From Ilumatobacteraceae bacterium (GTDB lineage: Bacteria; Actinomycetota; Acidimicrobiia; Acidimicrobiales; Ilumatobacteraceae), in assembly GCA_009691255.1 (NCBI GenBank), contig SHUT01000007.1:1-63619 (forward strand): a stretch of DNA of 63,619 nt. Reading direction: 5' to 3'. Every line of letters starts with the position of its first letter. The first letter of the stretch is position 1. The notes beneath the pieces were generated by a model that saw only the letters and a program-made list of their open reading frames with translations, ran no database searches and was not told where the DNA came from. Positions 34,627-44,256 of the stretch are shown one piece after another. The position numbers and the translations under genes were made by a program.

Positions 34627-35781
34627 TCACCAACGAGGTTCGTGTTCACCGACTCGCGGCACTTGACCAGGACGAAATGTGTAGCCATCAAAGTCGACAG
34701 GTGAATTTACAGCGCGATATGGCTGTTCGCCCTCACGGGGATTCATCTCAATAAAAGCACCTGCTGCAATCGCCTGCGAATCCGCAACAACATCTGGAAT
34801 CGAGTTGATCGGAGCCCACCACACATCTTGCTCGTCGAACTTGCGCGTCCACACAGCAATCGGTTCTGTCGCAAAAATTTCATCCAGCGTGGCAATCAGG
34901 GTTTCGCTGTTTACTAATCGAGCACGTGCATCAACGTATCTTTCATCTGTAGCCAAATCTGGTCGGTTGATGGCGCCAACAAGCGCTGGCCAATGTCTGT
35001 CGGCCTCTAGGCCGAGCAACCAAAAAGCACGACCATCTGCGCAACGATATGAGTTCATCAATGGAGCACGCAGTCGTGCCCTGGGTTTTGTGCTTTCGCG
35101 TTTTCCAAAGCGCAAATACACGCCAATATCCCAACCCAATGTGTAGATACCGGTGCGCAACAAACTCGTCGAGACAAGTCGACCTTGCCCTGTGCGTTCT
35201 CGGTCAAACAAGGCAGCCATCACGCCGCTGACGAGGGTTATCCCGGTGGTGTGATCACCTTGACCCGACCGAATGGCTGGCGGCAATTGATCAGGCGACA
35301 CGGTGGTGTGTGCCAACCCTGAGCGCGCCCAGAACGCACCGGTGTCGTATCCAGGTCGATCAACGTCGGGGCCCTGCGATCCATATCCAGTTAGTAGTCC
35401 GTAAATCAGTCGCGGAAACGCGGCACGAATTGCATCTGGATCGAGTCCAAGTCTGCGCAACGCGGGTAGACGAACATTCGTAATAAATACATCTGCATCT
35501 GATAACAAAGCAAGCATCGTGCGCTTGCCGTCATCACTGCGTAAGTCAAGAACAACCGATCGTTTGCCACGGTTATCGATTTCAAATTGAGGCTCACCGA
35601 TTTGAGCATCTATTCCAAGAGCACGAAACACATTGCGTTGGGGATCACCTTGGGCTGGTTCAACCTTGATGACATCAGCTCCCCAGTCAGCCATCAGCCC
35701 ACCAGCCGCTGGACCTGCCACCCAGACGCCTAGTTCAACCACCTTCACGCCAGCCAGTGGTGCCGTGGTGTCCTGCGTCAT
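34627..35781 (-). CDS. CaiB/BaiF family CoA transferase
   Basis: Family III CoA-transferase, 384 residues. N-terminal GVKVVELGVWVAGPAAGGLM and DWGADVIKVEPAQGDP, with the family's central and C-terminal segments following (KRSVVLDLRSDDGKR, RYVDARARLVNS). The catalytic Asp candidate lies in GYDTGAFWARSG. The substrate cannot be told from sequence. Convergent with cysQ, and divergent from the UbiB gene with about 60 bases between starts. Confidence 0.85.
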   Translation of the reverse strand: MTQDTTAPLAGVKVVELGVWVAGPAAGGLMADWGADVIKVEPAQGDPQRNVFRALGIDAQIGEPQFEIDNRGKRSVVLDLRSDDGKRTMLALLSDADVFITNVRLPALRRLGLDPDAIRAAFPRLIYGLLTGYGSQGPDVDRPGYDTGAFWARSGLAHTTVSPDQLPPAIRSGQGDHTTGITLVSGVMAALFDRERTGQGRLVSTSLLRTGIYTLGWDIGVYLRFGKRESTKPRARLRAPLMNSYRCADGRAFWLLGLEADRHWPALVGAINRPDLATDERYVDARARLVNSETLIATLDEIFATEPIAVWTRKFDEQDVWWAPINSIPDVVADSQAIAAGAFIEMNPREGEQPYRAVNSPVDFDGYTFRPGQVPRVGEHEPRW

Positions 35782-35844
35782 TGTTTAGACCTTACTGTGA
35801 CGCACGGCTAGCCAACTCATAAATTGATACGGCAGAATGGAGAA

Positions 35845-37443
35845 GTGACCCCCACGTATTCGGGCGACCTCGCTTGGGGCGCCTTCTCATCCACTGCGCC
35901 TTGGCAAGTTCCCGACACAAATATTGCATGGACCACGACTGCCGTTGCCTTGCGCAAGAAAGCCCAAGCCGAAGTTCCGGAACTAACAAAATCGCGACGT
36001 CTTCCGCCACTAGCGCGCATGGGCGTTGTCGTAATTGTTTTTTTGATTGCCCTTGTGCCTTGGTATGTTCGAAAACGTCGCGGATTATTCTCTTCCGATG
36101 TCGAATCTCGTGCCAATGTCTCTTTGCGTCTTCGCCGGGCCGTCGAAAAACTTGGAGCAACGTACATCAAACTGGGTCAAATCATTAGCAGTGGTGAAGG
36201 ATTATTCCCTGCAGAACTTGTTGATGAATTTAAGCGTTGCCGTGATCAAGTGCCCGCCGAAACATTTGCGTCGGTGCGATTGACCATTGAACAAGATCTC
36301 GGAGCCCACATAGAAGATATCTTTTCGTGGCTTGACTCCACACCCCTTGCTGCGGCATCAATTGCTCAAGTTCATCGGGCGCGACTACTAACCGGAGAAG
36401 ATGTAGTTGTCAAAGTACAACGACCCGCCGTATCGGTAATGGTGCGCAAAGATCTTCGGGTGATGTCGTGGCTAGCGCCACATCTCATCGGACGTATCCC
36501 CGTGGCAGCACTCGCTAATCCGCCTGCACTTGTGGAGTTGTTCGCCGAAACAATCGTGGAAGAACTTGATTTTCGAATGGAAGCAGCCAACATGCTTGAT
36601 CTTGCTCGCATGATGCGAGATCTCGGTCAAGAGGGATACGTCATCCCCCGTCCCCATCCGACTCTGGTAACTCGACGAGTTTTGGTGATGGAAGAACTTA
36701 GCGGTTTTAAATTTGATGATGTAGCGGCTATTCAGGATGCTGGAATTGATACCGAAAATATCATCCGCACAGGACTCATCGCCTTCATGGAAGGCGCACT
36801 TATTCACGGCGTGTTTCATGGCGACCTGCATGGCGGAAACTTATTTGTCATGCAAGACGGTCGAACCGCCTTGTTGGACTTTGGAATCGTCGGAAGACTC
36901 AGTTCGTCGCGAAGAATCGCGTTCTTGCGCCTCATGCTCGGAGCATCAACAAATGATCTACACGGTCAAGTCTTGGCATTGCGAGACCTCGGGGCACTTC
37001 CACTTGATTCAGATATCGATGCCGTTATCCGTGATCTGCGACTCGATCAAACGACAATTGACCCCACCACACTTACGGGCGAAGAGTTGGTCAAAGAAGT
37101 ACAACGAATCGTTAAAGCGCTCTTGGCTTACGGAGCAAAACTTCCCAAAGAACTCATGCTGTATGTCAAGAACATGGTCTTTCTTGATGGCGCAATCGCG
37201 CGACTTGCCCCCAACTTAGATCTGCTAGCAGAAGTTGCCACAATCTCAAAGGTGTTCACCCAGCGACATGGTGAGACTCTTGGCCGTGATCTCGGCATCG
37301 ACCCAAGCGCTGTTGAATTTAATTTCGACAGTGTTAAAGCCAGCTTCGGTGTCGACAATTCGACGAATTCCCTGACTTATCGAGAATTGCAACAACGACG
37401 GGACTTGATTCAAAAGAGAATGCGCGAACACGTCACCAAATAA
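35845..37443 (+). CDS. UbiB/ABC1/AarF-family kinase-like protein
   Basis: Atypical protein-kinase-like ATPase of the ADCK/UbiB family, linked to isoprenoid quinone or lipid metabolism. About 532 residues. Signature KLGQIISSGEGLFPAE (the KxGQ motif), AAASIAQVHRA (Ala-rich nucleotide loop), VKVQRPAV (Lys), HGVFHGDLHGGNLFV and LLDFGIVG. One transmembrane helix lies near residues 59-75. Start GTG 35845 is chosen with some doubt, since the upstream GGAG is very close; TTG 35824 would add 7 residues. Confidence 0.88.
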   Translation: MTPTYSGDLAWGAFSSTAPWQVPDTNIAWTTTAVALRKKAQAEVPELTKSRRLPPLARMGVVVIVFLIALVPWYVRKRRGLFSSDVESRANVSLRLRRAVEKLGATYIKLGQIISSGEGLFPAELVDEFKRCRDQVPAETFASVRLTIEQDLGAHIEDIFSWLDSTPLAAASIAQVHRARLLTGEDVVVKVQRPAVSVMVRKDLRVMSWLAPHLIGRIPVAALANPPALVELFAETIVEELDFRMEAANMLDLARMMRDLGQEGYVIPRPHPTLVTRRVLVMEELSGFKFDDVAAIQDAGIDTENIIRTGLIAFMEGALIHGVFHGDLHGGNLFVMQDGRTALLDFGIVGRLSSSRRIAFLRLMLGASTNDLHGQVLALRDLGALPLDSDIDAVIRDLRLDQTTIDPTTLTGEELVKEVQRIVKALLAYGAKLPKELMLYVKNMVFLDGAIARLAPNLDLLAEVATISKVFTQRHGETLGRDLGIDPSAVEFNFDSVKASFGVDNSTNSLTYRELQQRRDLIQKRMREHVTK

Positions 37444-37482
37444 CACTGTGCCAAAACATTGCAAGCACTCTAGAATGATGCG

Positions 37483-38400
37483 GTGAAGGTACAGCCGCAG
37501 TCACAACTCAGCCATCTGCAACTGCTAGAGGCAGAGGCAATTCACATCATACGGGAGGCCGTTGCAGAGGCAATCAATCCGGTGATGTTGTACTCGATTG
37601 GCAAAGACAGCAGTGTCATGTTGCATCTTGCTCAAAAGGCCTTCCATCCAGCGCCTCTGCCATTCCCGTTGTTGCATGTCGACACCACCTGGAAGTTCGG
37701 CGAGATGATCGAGTTTCGAGCCAAGATGGTTGAACTCGTTGGCGCAGATCTTCTGGTTCACCAAAACCCTGAATGCATCGAACTCGGCATCAATCCATTC
37801 GATCATGGCTCGTCGGTACACACAGATATGTGGAAGACACAAGGACTCAAGCAAGCACTCGACAAGTACAACTTTGATCTGGCCTTTGGTGGGGCGCGAC
37901 GCGACGAAGAAAAATCTCGCGCCAAAGAGCGTGTCTTTTCTTTTCGATCTGACAAACATGTCTGGGATCCCAAGAATCAACGACCCGAACTCTGGAACAT
38001 CTACAATGCTCGTCACGGCGCAGGTGAATCAATCCGAGTATTTCCGCTTTCCAACTGGACAGAACTCGATGTCTGGCAATACATCTATTTAGAAGCAATC
38101 CCTGTTGTTCCTTTGTACTTCGCCAAAGTGCGTCCAATTGTTTCGCGAGACGGAATGCTCATCATGGTTGATGACGATCGAATGAAGCTTCGCAAAGGTG
38201 AATCAATCGAACAACGTCTGGTTCGTTTCAGAACTCTTGGGTGTTATCCACTCACTGGAGCCGTCGATAGTGAATCAGTAGACCTTGAAGGCATCTTGAC
38301 TGAGCTTTTCACGGCAACTACATCCGAACGACAGGGACGCCTCATCGATCATGACGGTGCTGGCTCAATGGAGAAGAAAAAAATTGAGGGCTACTTCTGA
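37483..38400 (+). CDS. cysD: Sulfate adenylyltransferase subunit 2
   Basis: ATP sulfurylase catalytic subunit making adenosine phosphosulfate from sulfate. 305 residues: PP-loop [11 protein letters not shown] near 37-47, [27 protein letters not shown] and the C-terminal [14 protein letters not shown]. Start GTG 37483. Overlaps cysNC by one base (TGATG). Confidence 0.95.
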   Translation: MKVQPQSQLSHLQLLEAEAIHIIREAVAEAINPVMLYSIGKDSSVMLHLAQKAFHPAPLPFPLLHVDTTWKFGEMIEFRAKMVELVGADLLVHQNPECIELGINPFDHGSSVHTDMWKTQGLKQALDKYNFDLAFGGARRDEEKSRAKERVFSFRSDKHVWDPKNQRPELWNIYNARHGAGESIRVFPLSNWTELDVWQYIYLEAIPVVPLYFAKVRPIVSRDGMLIMVDDDRMKLRKGESIEQRLVRFRTLGCYPLTGAVDSESVDLEGILTELFTATTSERQGRLIDHDGAGSMEKKKIEGYF

Positions 38401-40301
38401 TGAAAAAGCATTCTTCTCAACCCACCGGACCAGTTGCAGATTTCTTGGCCGCTCAGGAGTCCAAGGGGCTTTTGCGATTCATCACATGCGGGAGCGTTGA
38501 CGATGGCAAAAGCACGCTTATTGGGCGACTTCTATACGAGTCAAAGCAAATCTTTGATGACCAGTTGGCCACTTTGTCCCAAGATTCAGAGCGCGTCGGA
38601 ACACAAGGTGGCAACCTTGACTTTGCACTCCTGACTGATGGCTTGCAAGCAGAACGCGAACAGGGAATCACCATCGACGTTGCGTATCGCTTTTTTAGCA
38701 CTGACCGCCGCACATTTATTGTTGCCGATACGCCAGGACATGAGCAATACACCCGCAATATGGTGACCGGTGCCTCAACGGCAGACTTGGCAATTGTGCT
38801 GATTGATGCGCGCAAAGGCGTGCTAACGCAAACCAGACGTCACTCGTTTCTGGTGCACCTACTAGGCATCACAAACGTCATCGTCGCCATTAACAAAATC
38901 GATCTCGTGGACTATGACGCAGCGGTATTTGAATCAATCGAGAACGAATACCGTGAATTCTCGCGAGACTTCGGATTCACAAATTTGTCGTTTGTGCCTG
39001 TATCTGCGCTCAATGGTGACAACATCACTACGACAAGTGCAGCGATGCCTTGGTACCACGGACCAACGCTTCTGAACATTCTCGAGGAGACGGACGGCCA
39101 CATATTGTCCCCCGATAAACCATTTCGAATGTACGTGCAATCTGTCAGCAGACCAAACCAAGATTTTCGTGGATACTTAGGTTTTGTTGCCAGCGGATCA
39201 CTCGCTGTGGGTGACAGCATTCAAGTACAGCCAAGCGGACGAACATCCCGAGTTGCGTCGCTGCCAAGTTTTGATGGCGACCGACAACACGTTGTGGCTG
39301 GCGAAAGCATCCAGATCTTGCTGGACGACGAAATCGATATCAGCCGTGGGGATTTGTTGTGCTCGCCAGAATCTGCCCCGGAAGTAGGTACTCAATTCGA
39401 AGCATTCATAGTGTGGACTGACGAAAACCAGATGATGCCGCATCGCTCTTATTTGCTCAAAATCGGCACCAAGACAGTTGGCGTGATGATTGATAAACTC
39501 AAATACAAGATCAACGTCAACACGCTTGAACACTTGGCTGCTTCAACTCTTGAGCTAAATGACATCGCTGTTTGCGTTCTCGCTACAGATCGACCAGTCG
39601 CCTTCGACCCATATGTCGACAACAGATATTCCGGCAGTTTTGTGATTATTGATCGGATGACGAGCAAGACAGTTGGAGCCGGAATGATTCGACATTCCTT
39701 GCGCCGAGACTCAAATATTTCTTGGCAGCACACTTCAATCGAGCGACATCATCGAGAAGAACTCAATCATCAGCGAAGTGCCACTATTTGGTTTACGGGT
39801 CTTTCCGGAAGCGGTAAAAGTACCTTAGCAAATGCTCTTGAAACGCGTCTTCATGCGATGGGACTACGTACATACCTTCTGGATGGCGACAACCTACGAC
39901 ACGGCTTAACCAGAGACTTGGGATTTACGACTGCTGATCGAATTGAAAACTTAAGGCGAGCTAGTCATGTGGCACAGATACTCAACAGCGCAGGGATTAT
40001 TGTTCTTGCCTGTTTCATCAGTCCATTCGAATCTGAAAGAACTTCCGCCAAAGAAGTCATCGGCCAAGACAGTTTCATTGAAGTTTTTGTTGACGCACCG
40101 ATCGCCGTCGCTGAAAAACGTGACCCCAAAGGGCTCTACAAAAAAGCACGTGCGGGTGAACTTCCCAACTTCACGGGTATTGACTCTGAATACGAACGAC
40201 CCACATCGCCATCTATTCATATCCACACAGACGAACTAGAAGTTGATGCAGGTGTCGAGGCGATATTGCAACACTTACGCGCCCAGTTGCTACTTCCGTA
40301 A
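38400..40301 (+). CDS. cysNC: Bifunctional sulfate adenylyltransferase GTPase subunit / APS kinase (CysN-CysC fusion)
   Basis: 633 residues. The N-terminal GTPase resembles EF-Tu-type factors (GSVDDGKSTLIGRLL, DTPGHEQYTRNM, NKIDL) and drives ATP sulfurylase with CysD. The C-terminal domain from about 460 is APS kinase (GLSGSGKSTLANAL, LDGDNLRHGL, FISPF, DPKGLYKKARAG) making PAPS. The fusion is the NodQ/CysNC type seen in actinobacteria. Convergent with cysH across 16 bases. Confidence 0.95.
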   Translation: MKKHSSQPTGPVADFLAAQESKGLLRFITCGSVDDGKSTLIGRLLYESKQIFDDQLATLSQDSERVGTQGGNLDFALLTDGLQAEREQGITIDVAYRFFSTDRRTFIVADTPGHEQYTRNMVTGASTADLAIVLIDARKGVLTQTRRHSFLVHLLGITNVIVAINKIDLVDYDAAVFESIENEYREFSRDFGFTNLSFVPVSALNGDNITTTSAAMPWYHGPTLLNILEETDGHILSPDKPFRMYVQSVSRPNQDFRGYLGFVASGSLAVGDSIQVQPSGRTSRVASLPSFDGDRQHVVAGESIQILLDDEIDISRGDLLCSPESAPEVGTQFEAFIVWTDENQMMPHRSYLLKIGTKTVGVMIDKLKYKINVNTLEHLAASTLELNDIAVCVLATDRPVAFDPYVDNRYSGSFVIIDRMTSKTVGAGMIRHSLRRDSNISWQHTSIERHHREELNHQRSATIWFTGLSGSGKSTLANALETRLHAMGLRTYLLDGDNLRHGLTRDLGFTTADRIENLRRASHVAQILNSAGIIVLACFISPFESERTSAKEVIGQDSFIEVFVDAPIAVAEKRDPKGLYKKARAGELPNFTGIDSEYERPTSPSIHIHTDELEVDAGVEAILQHLRAQLLLP

Positions 40302-40317
40302 AGTCAATTTTTTGTTT

Positions 40318-41007
40318 TTAAACGTGCAGTCCGCACTCAATTTTGTCTTGCCCAGCCCAACGACCTGATCGTTTGTCTTCATCACCCTCTACTGGTCGCG
40401 TGCAAGGCCAGCATCCGATTGATGAGTATCCCTTATCAACGAGTGGATGCTCTGGCAACTCATGGATCCGCTCATACAGTGCAATATCGTCATCGGACAT
40501 CGTGGCTAAAGGATTGACTTTAATCACGTTGCGCACAATGTCGTAGGCCATCACCGGTGTCATTGCGCGCGTCTCGGCGTCAGCACGTCGAACACCTGTC
40601 ACCCAGCCCGTCTTGTCGGAGAGTAAACGCTGCAGAGGTTCTACTTTTCGTGCAGCACAACAGCCCTCGATATTTGTTTGCCACAAATTTTCTGATTGCA
40701 CAAGTGGCTCCATGATGTGCAAGTTGAGATTGAACTTGTTGCGTAACTCAGTTGCATACCAATGAGTTTCTGCAAATAGAAACTGCGTATCGAGCAATAC
40801 GATCTCGATTCCTGGCACCGCTGTTGTCGCCACGTGGGCAAGTACCGCATCAGAGAAACTGCATGTCACGGTTAGGTCATCGCCAAGTAGGTCGTAGGCA
40901 TACCGAATAATCTCTTCAGGCTGGGCATCTTCAAGATCTCTAGAGGCCTGATTGATCTGGGCAAGAGACTGGCTCAAGTTGTCTTTTGAGGTCCGAATTT
41001 GGGGCAT
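40318..41007 (-). CDS. cysH: Adenylyl-sulfate/PAPS reductase
   Basis: Reduces activated sulfate to sulfite. 229 residues: SFSDAVLAH in the PP-loop position, LLDTQFLFAETH, and the cysteine set CCAARKVEPL plus CWPCTRPV, which marks the 4Fe-4S-containing APS-reducing type. The C-terminal catalytic cysteine is in ECGLHV. The enzyme would use the CysD/CysN product directly, leaving PAPS from the CysC domain for other uses. Sulfite reductase is not in the window. Confidence 0.93.
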   Translation of the reverse strand: MPQIRTSKDNLSQSLAQINQASRDLEDAQPEEIIRYAYDLLGDDLTVTCSFSDAVLAHVATTAVPGIEIVLLDTQFLFAETHWYATELRNKFNLNLHIMEPLVQSENLWQTNIEGCCAARKVEPLQRLLSDKTGWVTGVRRADAETRAMTPVMAYDIVRNVIKVNPLATMSDDDIALYERIHELPEHPLVDKGYSSIGCWPCTRPVEGDEDKRSGRWAGQDKIECGLHV

Positions 41008-41064
41008 CCAGAGAGTCTAGCCTATACCTGACTATTCTTATCGGGTTTTGCGGGAATCAGGGAT

Positions 41065-41916
41065 TTAGCCCTTAAAACGCACCAATCCTTGATCGATGAC
41101 CAGTCGTTCCCCCACCAAAGTAGAAAATACGGCCTCGCCTGATGAGGTCACCCACATCTGCACCGTGAGTTCTTCACCAGGCAGAACTGGGGATGCAAAT
41201 CGTCCCTCAATATGGGTGAACTTTGCAGAGTCACCACCGCATAGCGAGTGCAACAATGCTCGACCGGTAAAACCATACGTGCAGAGTCCGTGCAGAATCG
41301 GCTGATCGAATCCGCCCATGGCGGCAAATGACGGATCACTGTGTAATGGATTGCGGTCGCCGTTCAAGCGATAGATGAGTGCTTGTTCGGGAAGCGTCTT
41401 GTACGACACCACATGATCAGGTGCGCGATCTGGGGCAACATTTTGAGGTCCGCTTGGTCCGCGCTCGCCACCCCATCCACCTTCCCCTCGAATAAATACT
41501 GAGGATGTATTCGTAAATACTGGCTTGCCGTCTGCTTTGTCTACGGCTTCGGTAGATGTCACAACAACGGCCGCTTTGCCCTTGTCATACATCGCCGTAA
41601 CGCGACCTTTCATGATGACTGTTCCGGTCACGGGCAAAGGACGATGCAACGTGACGGCTTGTTGTCCGTGCACCAACATTGCTGGATTGAACTGACCAAT
41701 GTTTCGCATTGGACTCGCGCCACCACCAGACATGCCTACGACGACTGGGAACGTGGGCAGTACTTGCTGCTGTACATCTTTGGTATTTTCAGTCGTGTAC
41801 GGCAGTTCGCTGGTTCCGGCACCGACGCCTACGGCGTATAAGAGTGCATCTTTGCTTGTCCATGATGCTTCAAACGCATCACCTTCGGTTCCTACTGCTT
41901 CTGGATTAAGTGCCAT
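41065..41916 (-). CDS. R-specific enoyl-CoA hydratase 2 (MaoC family, HtdY/Hsd4B-like)
   Basis: 283 residues, double hotdog. N-terminal SWTSKDALLYAVGVGAGT is typical of hydratase-2 proteins related to peroxisomal MFE-2. The C-terminal hotdog has the hydratase motif YRLNGDRNPLHSDP then GFDQPILHGLCTYGF, with catalytic Asp and His. It converts trans-2-enoyl-CoA to (3R)-hydroxyacyl-CoA. Next to the SDR at 41,975-42,901 the pair makes a split multifunctional enzyme 2. Confidence 0.9.
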   Translation of the reverse strand: MALNPEAVGTEGDAFEASWTSKDALLYAVGVGAGTSELPYTTENTKDVQQQVLPTFPVVVGMSGGGASPMRNIGQFNPAMLVHGQQAVTLHRPLPVTGTVIMKGRVTAMYDKGKAAVVVTSTEAVDKADGKPVFTNTSSVFIRGEGGWGGERGPSGPQNVAPDRAPDHVVSYKTLPEQALIYRLNGDRNPLHSDPSFAAMGGFDQPILHGLCTYGFTGRALLHSLCGGDSAKFTHIEGRFASPVLPGEELTVQMWVTSSGEAVFSTLVGERLVIDQGLVRFKG

Positions 41917-41974
41917 GTCATGTGTCTTTCTGTGTGATGTTGCAGATGTATTCGTACGGATTTATTTCTTCAAA

Positions 41975-42901
41975 CTATTTCTTTAACGTGGTTTGTGGAT
42001 ACGAGCCTTCTTCGCCGTCCATGCCTGCGCTTGGTCGCGCTTGAGCAAGCAACTGCTCAACAATCGGGCCAAGTCGCGTTGGGTCTGCCTCTGGCCCAAC
42101 GCGTGGACCCCGATGCCAACCTTCAGCAATGGCCAACACTTGACCACTTGCCTCAAAGACACATCCTGAGACGGCGGCACTTTCTTCTGACGCGAGCCAC
42201 GTCACAATTGGCGCGATCCATTTTGGTGAACGCATGTCGCGTTCGTGATCTGTCTCTGGCGCCGCACCAAGACCTTCAGTCATACGAGTGAGCGCAACAG
42301 GAGCAACAGCGTTGACAGTCACTCCATAACGAGCAAGTTCGAGCGCAGCAATGTTGGTAAATGCTGCGATGCCAGCTTTGGCAGCACCGTAGTTGGTCTG
42401 TCCGATATTGCCATAGATGCCAGACACAGATGTTGTGTTGATGATTCGTCCGCTGACAGCATGACCTTCTTTGGAGCGGCCACGCCAATATGCAGCAGCC
42501 CATCGTGCAGGTGCAAATGTTCCCTTGAGATGCACCTTGATAACGGCATCCCATTCTTCTTCGCTCATATTGGCAAGCATCCTGTCGCGCAATATTCCGG
42601 CATTGTTCACGACGACATGCAAATCACCAAAAGTTGCGACCGCTATGTCAACTAGTCTTTGTGCTCCATCCCAACTCGAGATGTCATCACCGTTAGCAAC
42701 CGCCTCGCCGCCCATCGCAAGAATTTCATTGACCACCGACCGAGCAGGAGAAATATCTCCGCCGCTGCCGTCAATACCACCGCCAAGATCATTAACCACC
42801 ACTCGCGCGCCATGCGTAGCCAAACTCAGTGCATGTTCGCGACCAATCCCTCGCCCAGCACCCGTGACAATCGCCACGCGCCCTTCACATAACCGTGCCA
42901 T
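41975..42901 (-). CDS. SDR, 17-beta-hydroxysteroid dehydrogenase type 4-like ((3R)-hydroxyacyl-CoA dehydrogenase)
   Basis: 308 residues from ATG 42901, preceded by AAGGGAAG. Rossmann motif TGAGRGIGREHAL, VVNDLGGGIDGSG typical of HSD17B4-type enzymes, NNAGILRD, and the catalytic Tyr-Lys in TNYGAAKAG. The C-terminal extension of about 60 residues is less conserved. Substrate would be the hydratase-2 product. The frame upstream to 42925 is dropped because the Shine-Dalgarno favours 42901. Confidence 0.9.
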   Translation of the reverse strand: MARLCEGRVAIVTGAGRGIGREHALSLATHGARVVVNDLGGGIDGSGGDISPARSVVNEILAMGGEAVANGDDISSWDGAQRLVDIAVATFGDLHVVVNNAGILRDRMLANMSEEEWDAVIKVHLKGTFAPARWAAAYWRGRSKEGHAVSGRIINTTSVSGIYGNIGQTNYGAAKAGIAAFTNIAALELARYGVTVNAVAPVALTRMTEGLGAAPETDHERDMRSPKWIAPIVTWLASEESAAVSGCVFEASGQVLAIAEGWHRGPRVGPEADPTRLGPIVEQLLAQARPSAGMDGEEGSYPQTTLKK

Positions 42902-43005
42902 AACTTCCCTTCTAGCCACACCCAAGATGCGGCGATGAACTTCTTATCCTAGAGAATCCTGCTTCACAAGAGCACAGCCGTAGAAGCGCCCTAGCCTGAT
43001 TTATT

Positions 43006-44223
43006 GTGTCTAGATCTGTTCTCGTAATTGGTGCCGGTCCCGCCGGAATCGCTAGTGCCCTCACATTGCATCAACAAGGCTGTGCGGTCACTGTTTTGGA
43101 CAAGGCAACGTTTCCGCGTGATAAATGCTGTGGAGATGGTCTAACAACTGGCGCATTGCGACTACTTGAACAATTGGGACTGCGCCCTGAGATGGTGCCA
43201 GATTGGTATCAGTGTGACTCTGCCTGGTTGCGCTCCCCATCTGGTCGAGAAATTTCGTTACCACTGCCGACCAATAATGGGCAGTTCGCTGCCATTGCTC
43301 CGCGGATACAACTCGACAACGCACTCGTTGTGTTGGCGCGGTCATACGGAATTACTGTTCAAGAAAACATTTCATTTGAGTCAGTTCTTCGCAACGACAA
43401 CGATTGGGTTGAGATTCAGACATCTAGTGGTCCAATGACTGCTGACTTTGTCGTCGCTGCAGACGGAATGTGGTCTCCGGTTAGGCGTGCACTTGGTTTA
43501 AGCACTCCTTCGTATTTAGGCGAATGGCACGCCTTTCGGCAATATTTTTGCAACGTCACAGGCGTCGCAAGCAAACAACTATGTGTGTGGTTTGAGCCCG
43601 ACCTTTTGCCCGGCTATGCGTGGTCCTTCCCTCTTCCTGGTAACCGCGTAAATTTTGGTTTTGGCGTATTGCGAACTTCTGATCACGGCGTGCAATACAT
43701 GAATTCGCTCTGGCAAGAACTTCCGATGCGCGCGCATATCTCTGTAGCGCTCGGTCCTGACTTTGCTCGGGAGGGGCGTCACACGGCATGGCCGATTCCG
43801 GCGTGCATTGATACTGCCACTCGCAGTGCAGGTCGTGTGCTTTTTATTGGTGACGCCGTCTGCGCCTCTGACACGCTGACAGGGGAAGGTATCGGACAAG
43901 CTTTGCTCACCGGAATCCTTGCTGCAGATGCCATCGTCTCTGGAATGGCTCCACAAGATGTACGCGACAGTTATTCTCGTGCACTTGACAAAGAACTTCT
44001 TGCCGATCATCGGATGTCTCATCTTCTCGGAAAAATTTTGGCACGACAGGTCGGAGCCCGTGCTGCGCTTCGAATTGCCAACACCAACGAATGGACTCGC
44101 CACAACTTTGCTCGGTGGATGTTTGAAGACGAACCTCGTGCGGTCATGCTGACTCCCCGCCGCTGGCACCGCGAATTTTTTACAAGACCTGGGGCGTTTA
44201 GTGGCAACCCCGCGCCCGACTGA
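43006..44223 (+). CDS. Geranylgeranyl reductase family FAD-dependent oxidoreductase
   Basis: 405 residues. N-terminal FAD motif VIGAGPAGIASALTL, KCCGDGLTTGALRLL (family motif around CGDG), VVAADGMWSPVRR, and GRVLFIGDAVCASDTLTGEG near 280-300. Members saturate isoprenoid chains of quinones or lipids. GTG 43006 start. The next gene follows after 33 bases. Other flavoprotein monooxygenase roles cannot be ruled out. Confidence 0.85.
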   Translation: MSRSVLVIGAGPAGIASALTLHQQGCAVTVLDKATFPRDKCCGDGLTTGALRLLEQLGLRPEMVPDWYQCDSAWLRSPSGREISLPLPTNNGQFAAIAPRIQLDNALVVLARSYGITVQENISFESVLRNDNDWVEIQTSSGPMTADFVVAADGMWSPVRRALGLSTPSYLGEWHAFRQYFCNVTGVASKQLCVWFEPDLLPGYAWSFPLPGNRVNFGFGVLRTSDHGVQYMNSLWQELPMRAHISVALGPDFAREGRHTAWPIPACIDTATRSAGRVLFIGDAVCASDTLTGEGIGQALLTGILAADAIVSGMAPQDVRDSYSRALDKELLADHRMSHLLGKILARQVGARAALRIANTNEWTRHNFARWMFEDEPRAVMLTPRRWHREFFTRPGAFSGNPAPD

Positions 44224-44256
44224 CGGCTCTGCATCTTTGACAAGTACGGTTGGTCC

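Noticed and set aside
41027-41061. Imperfect stem (CCTGA...TCAGG) between the hydratase and cysH genes as a terminator
   Set aside because: Contains a bulge and a long loop and lacks a T-run; insufficient for a call.
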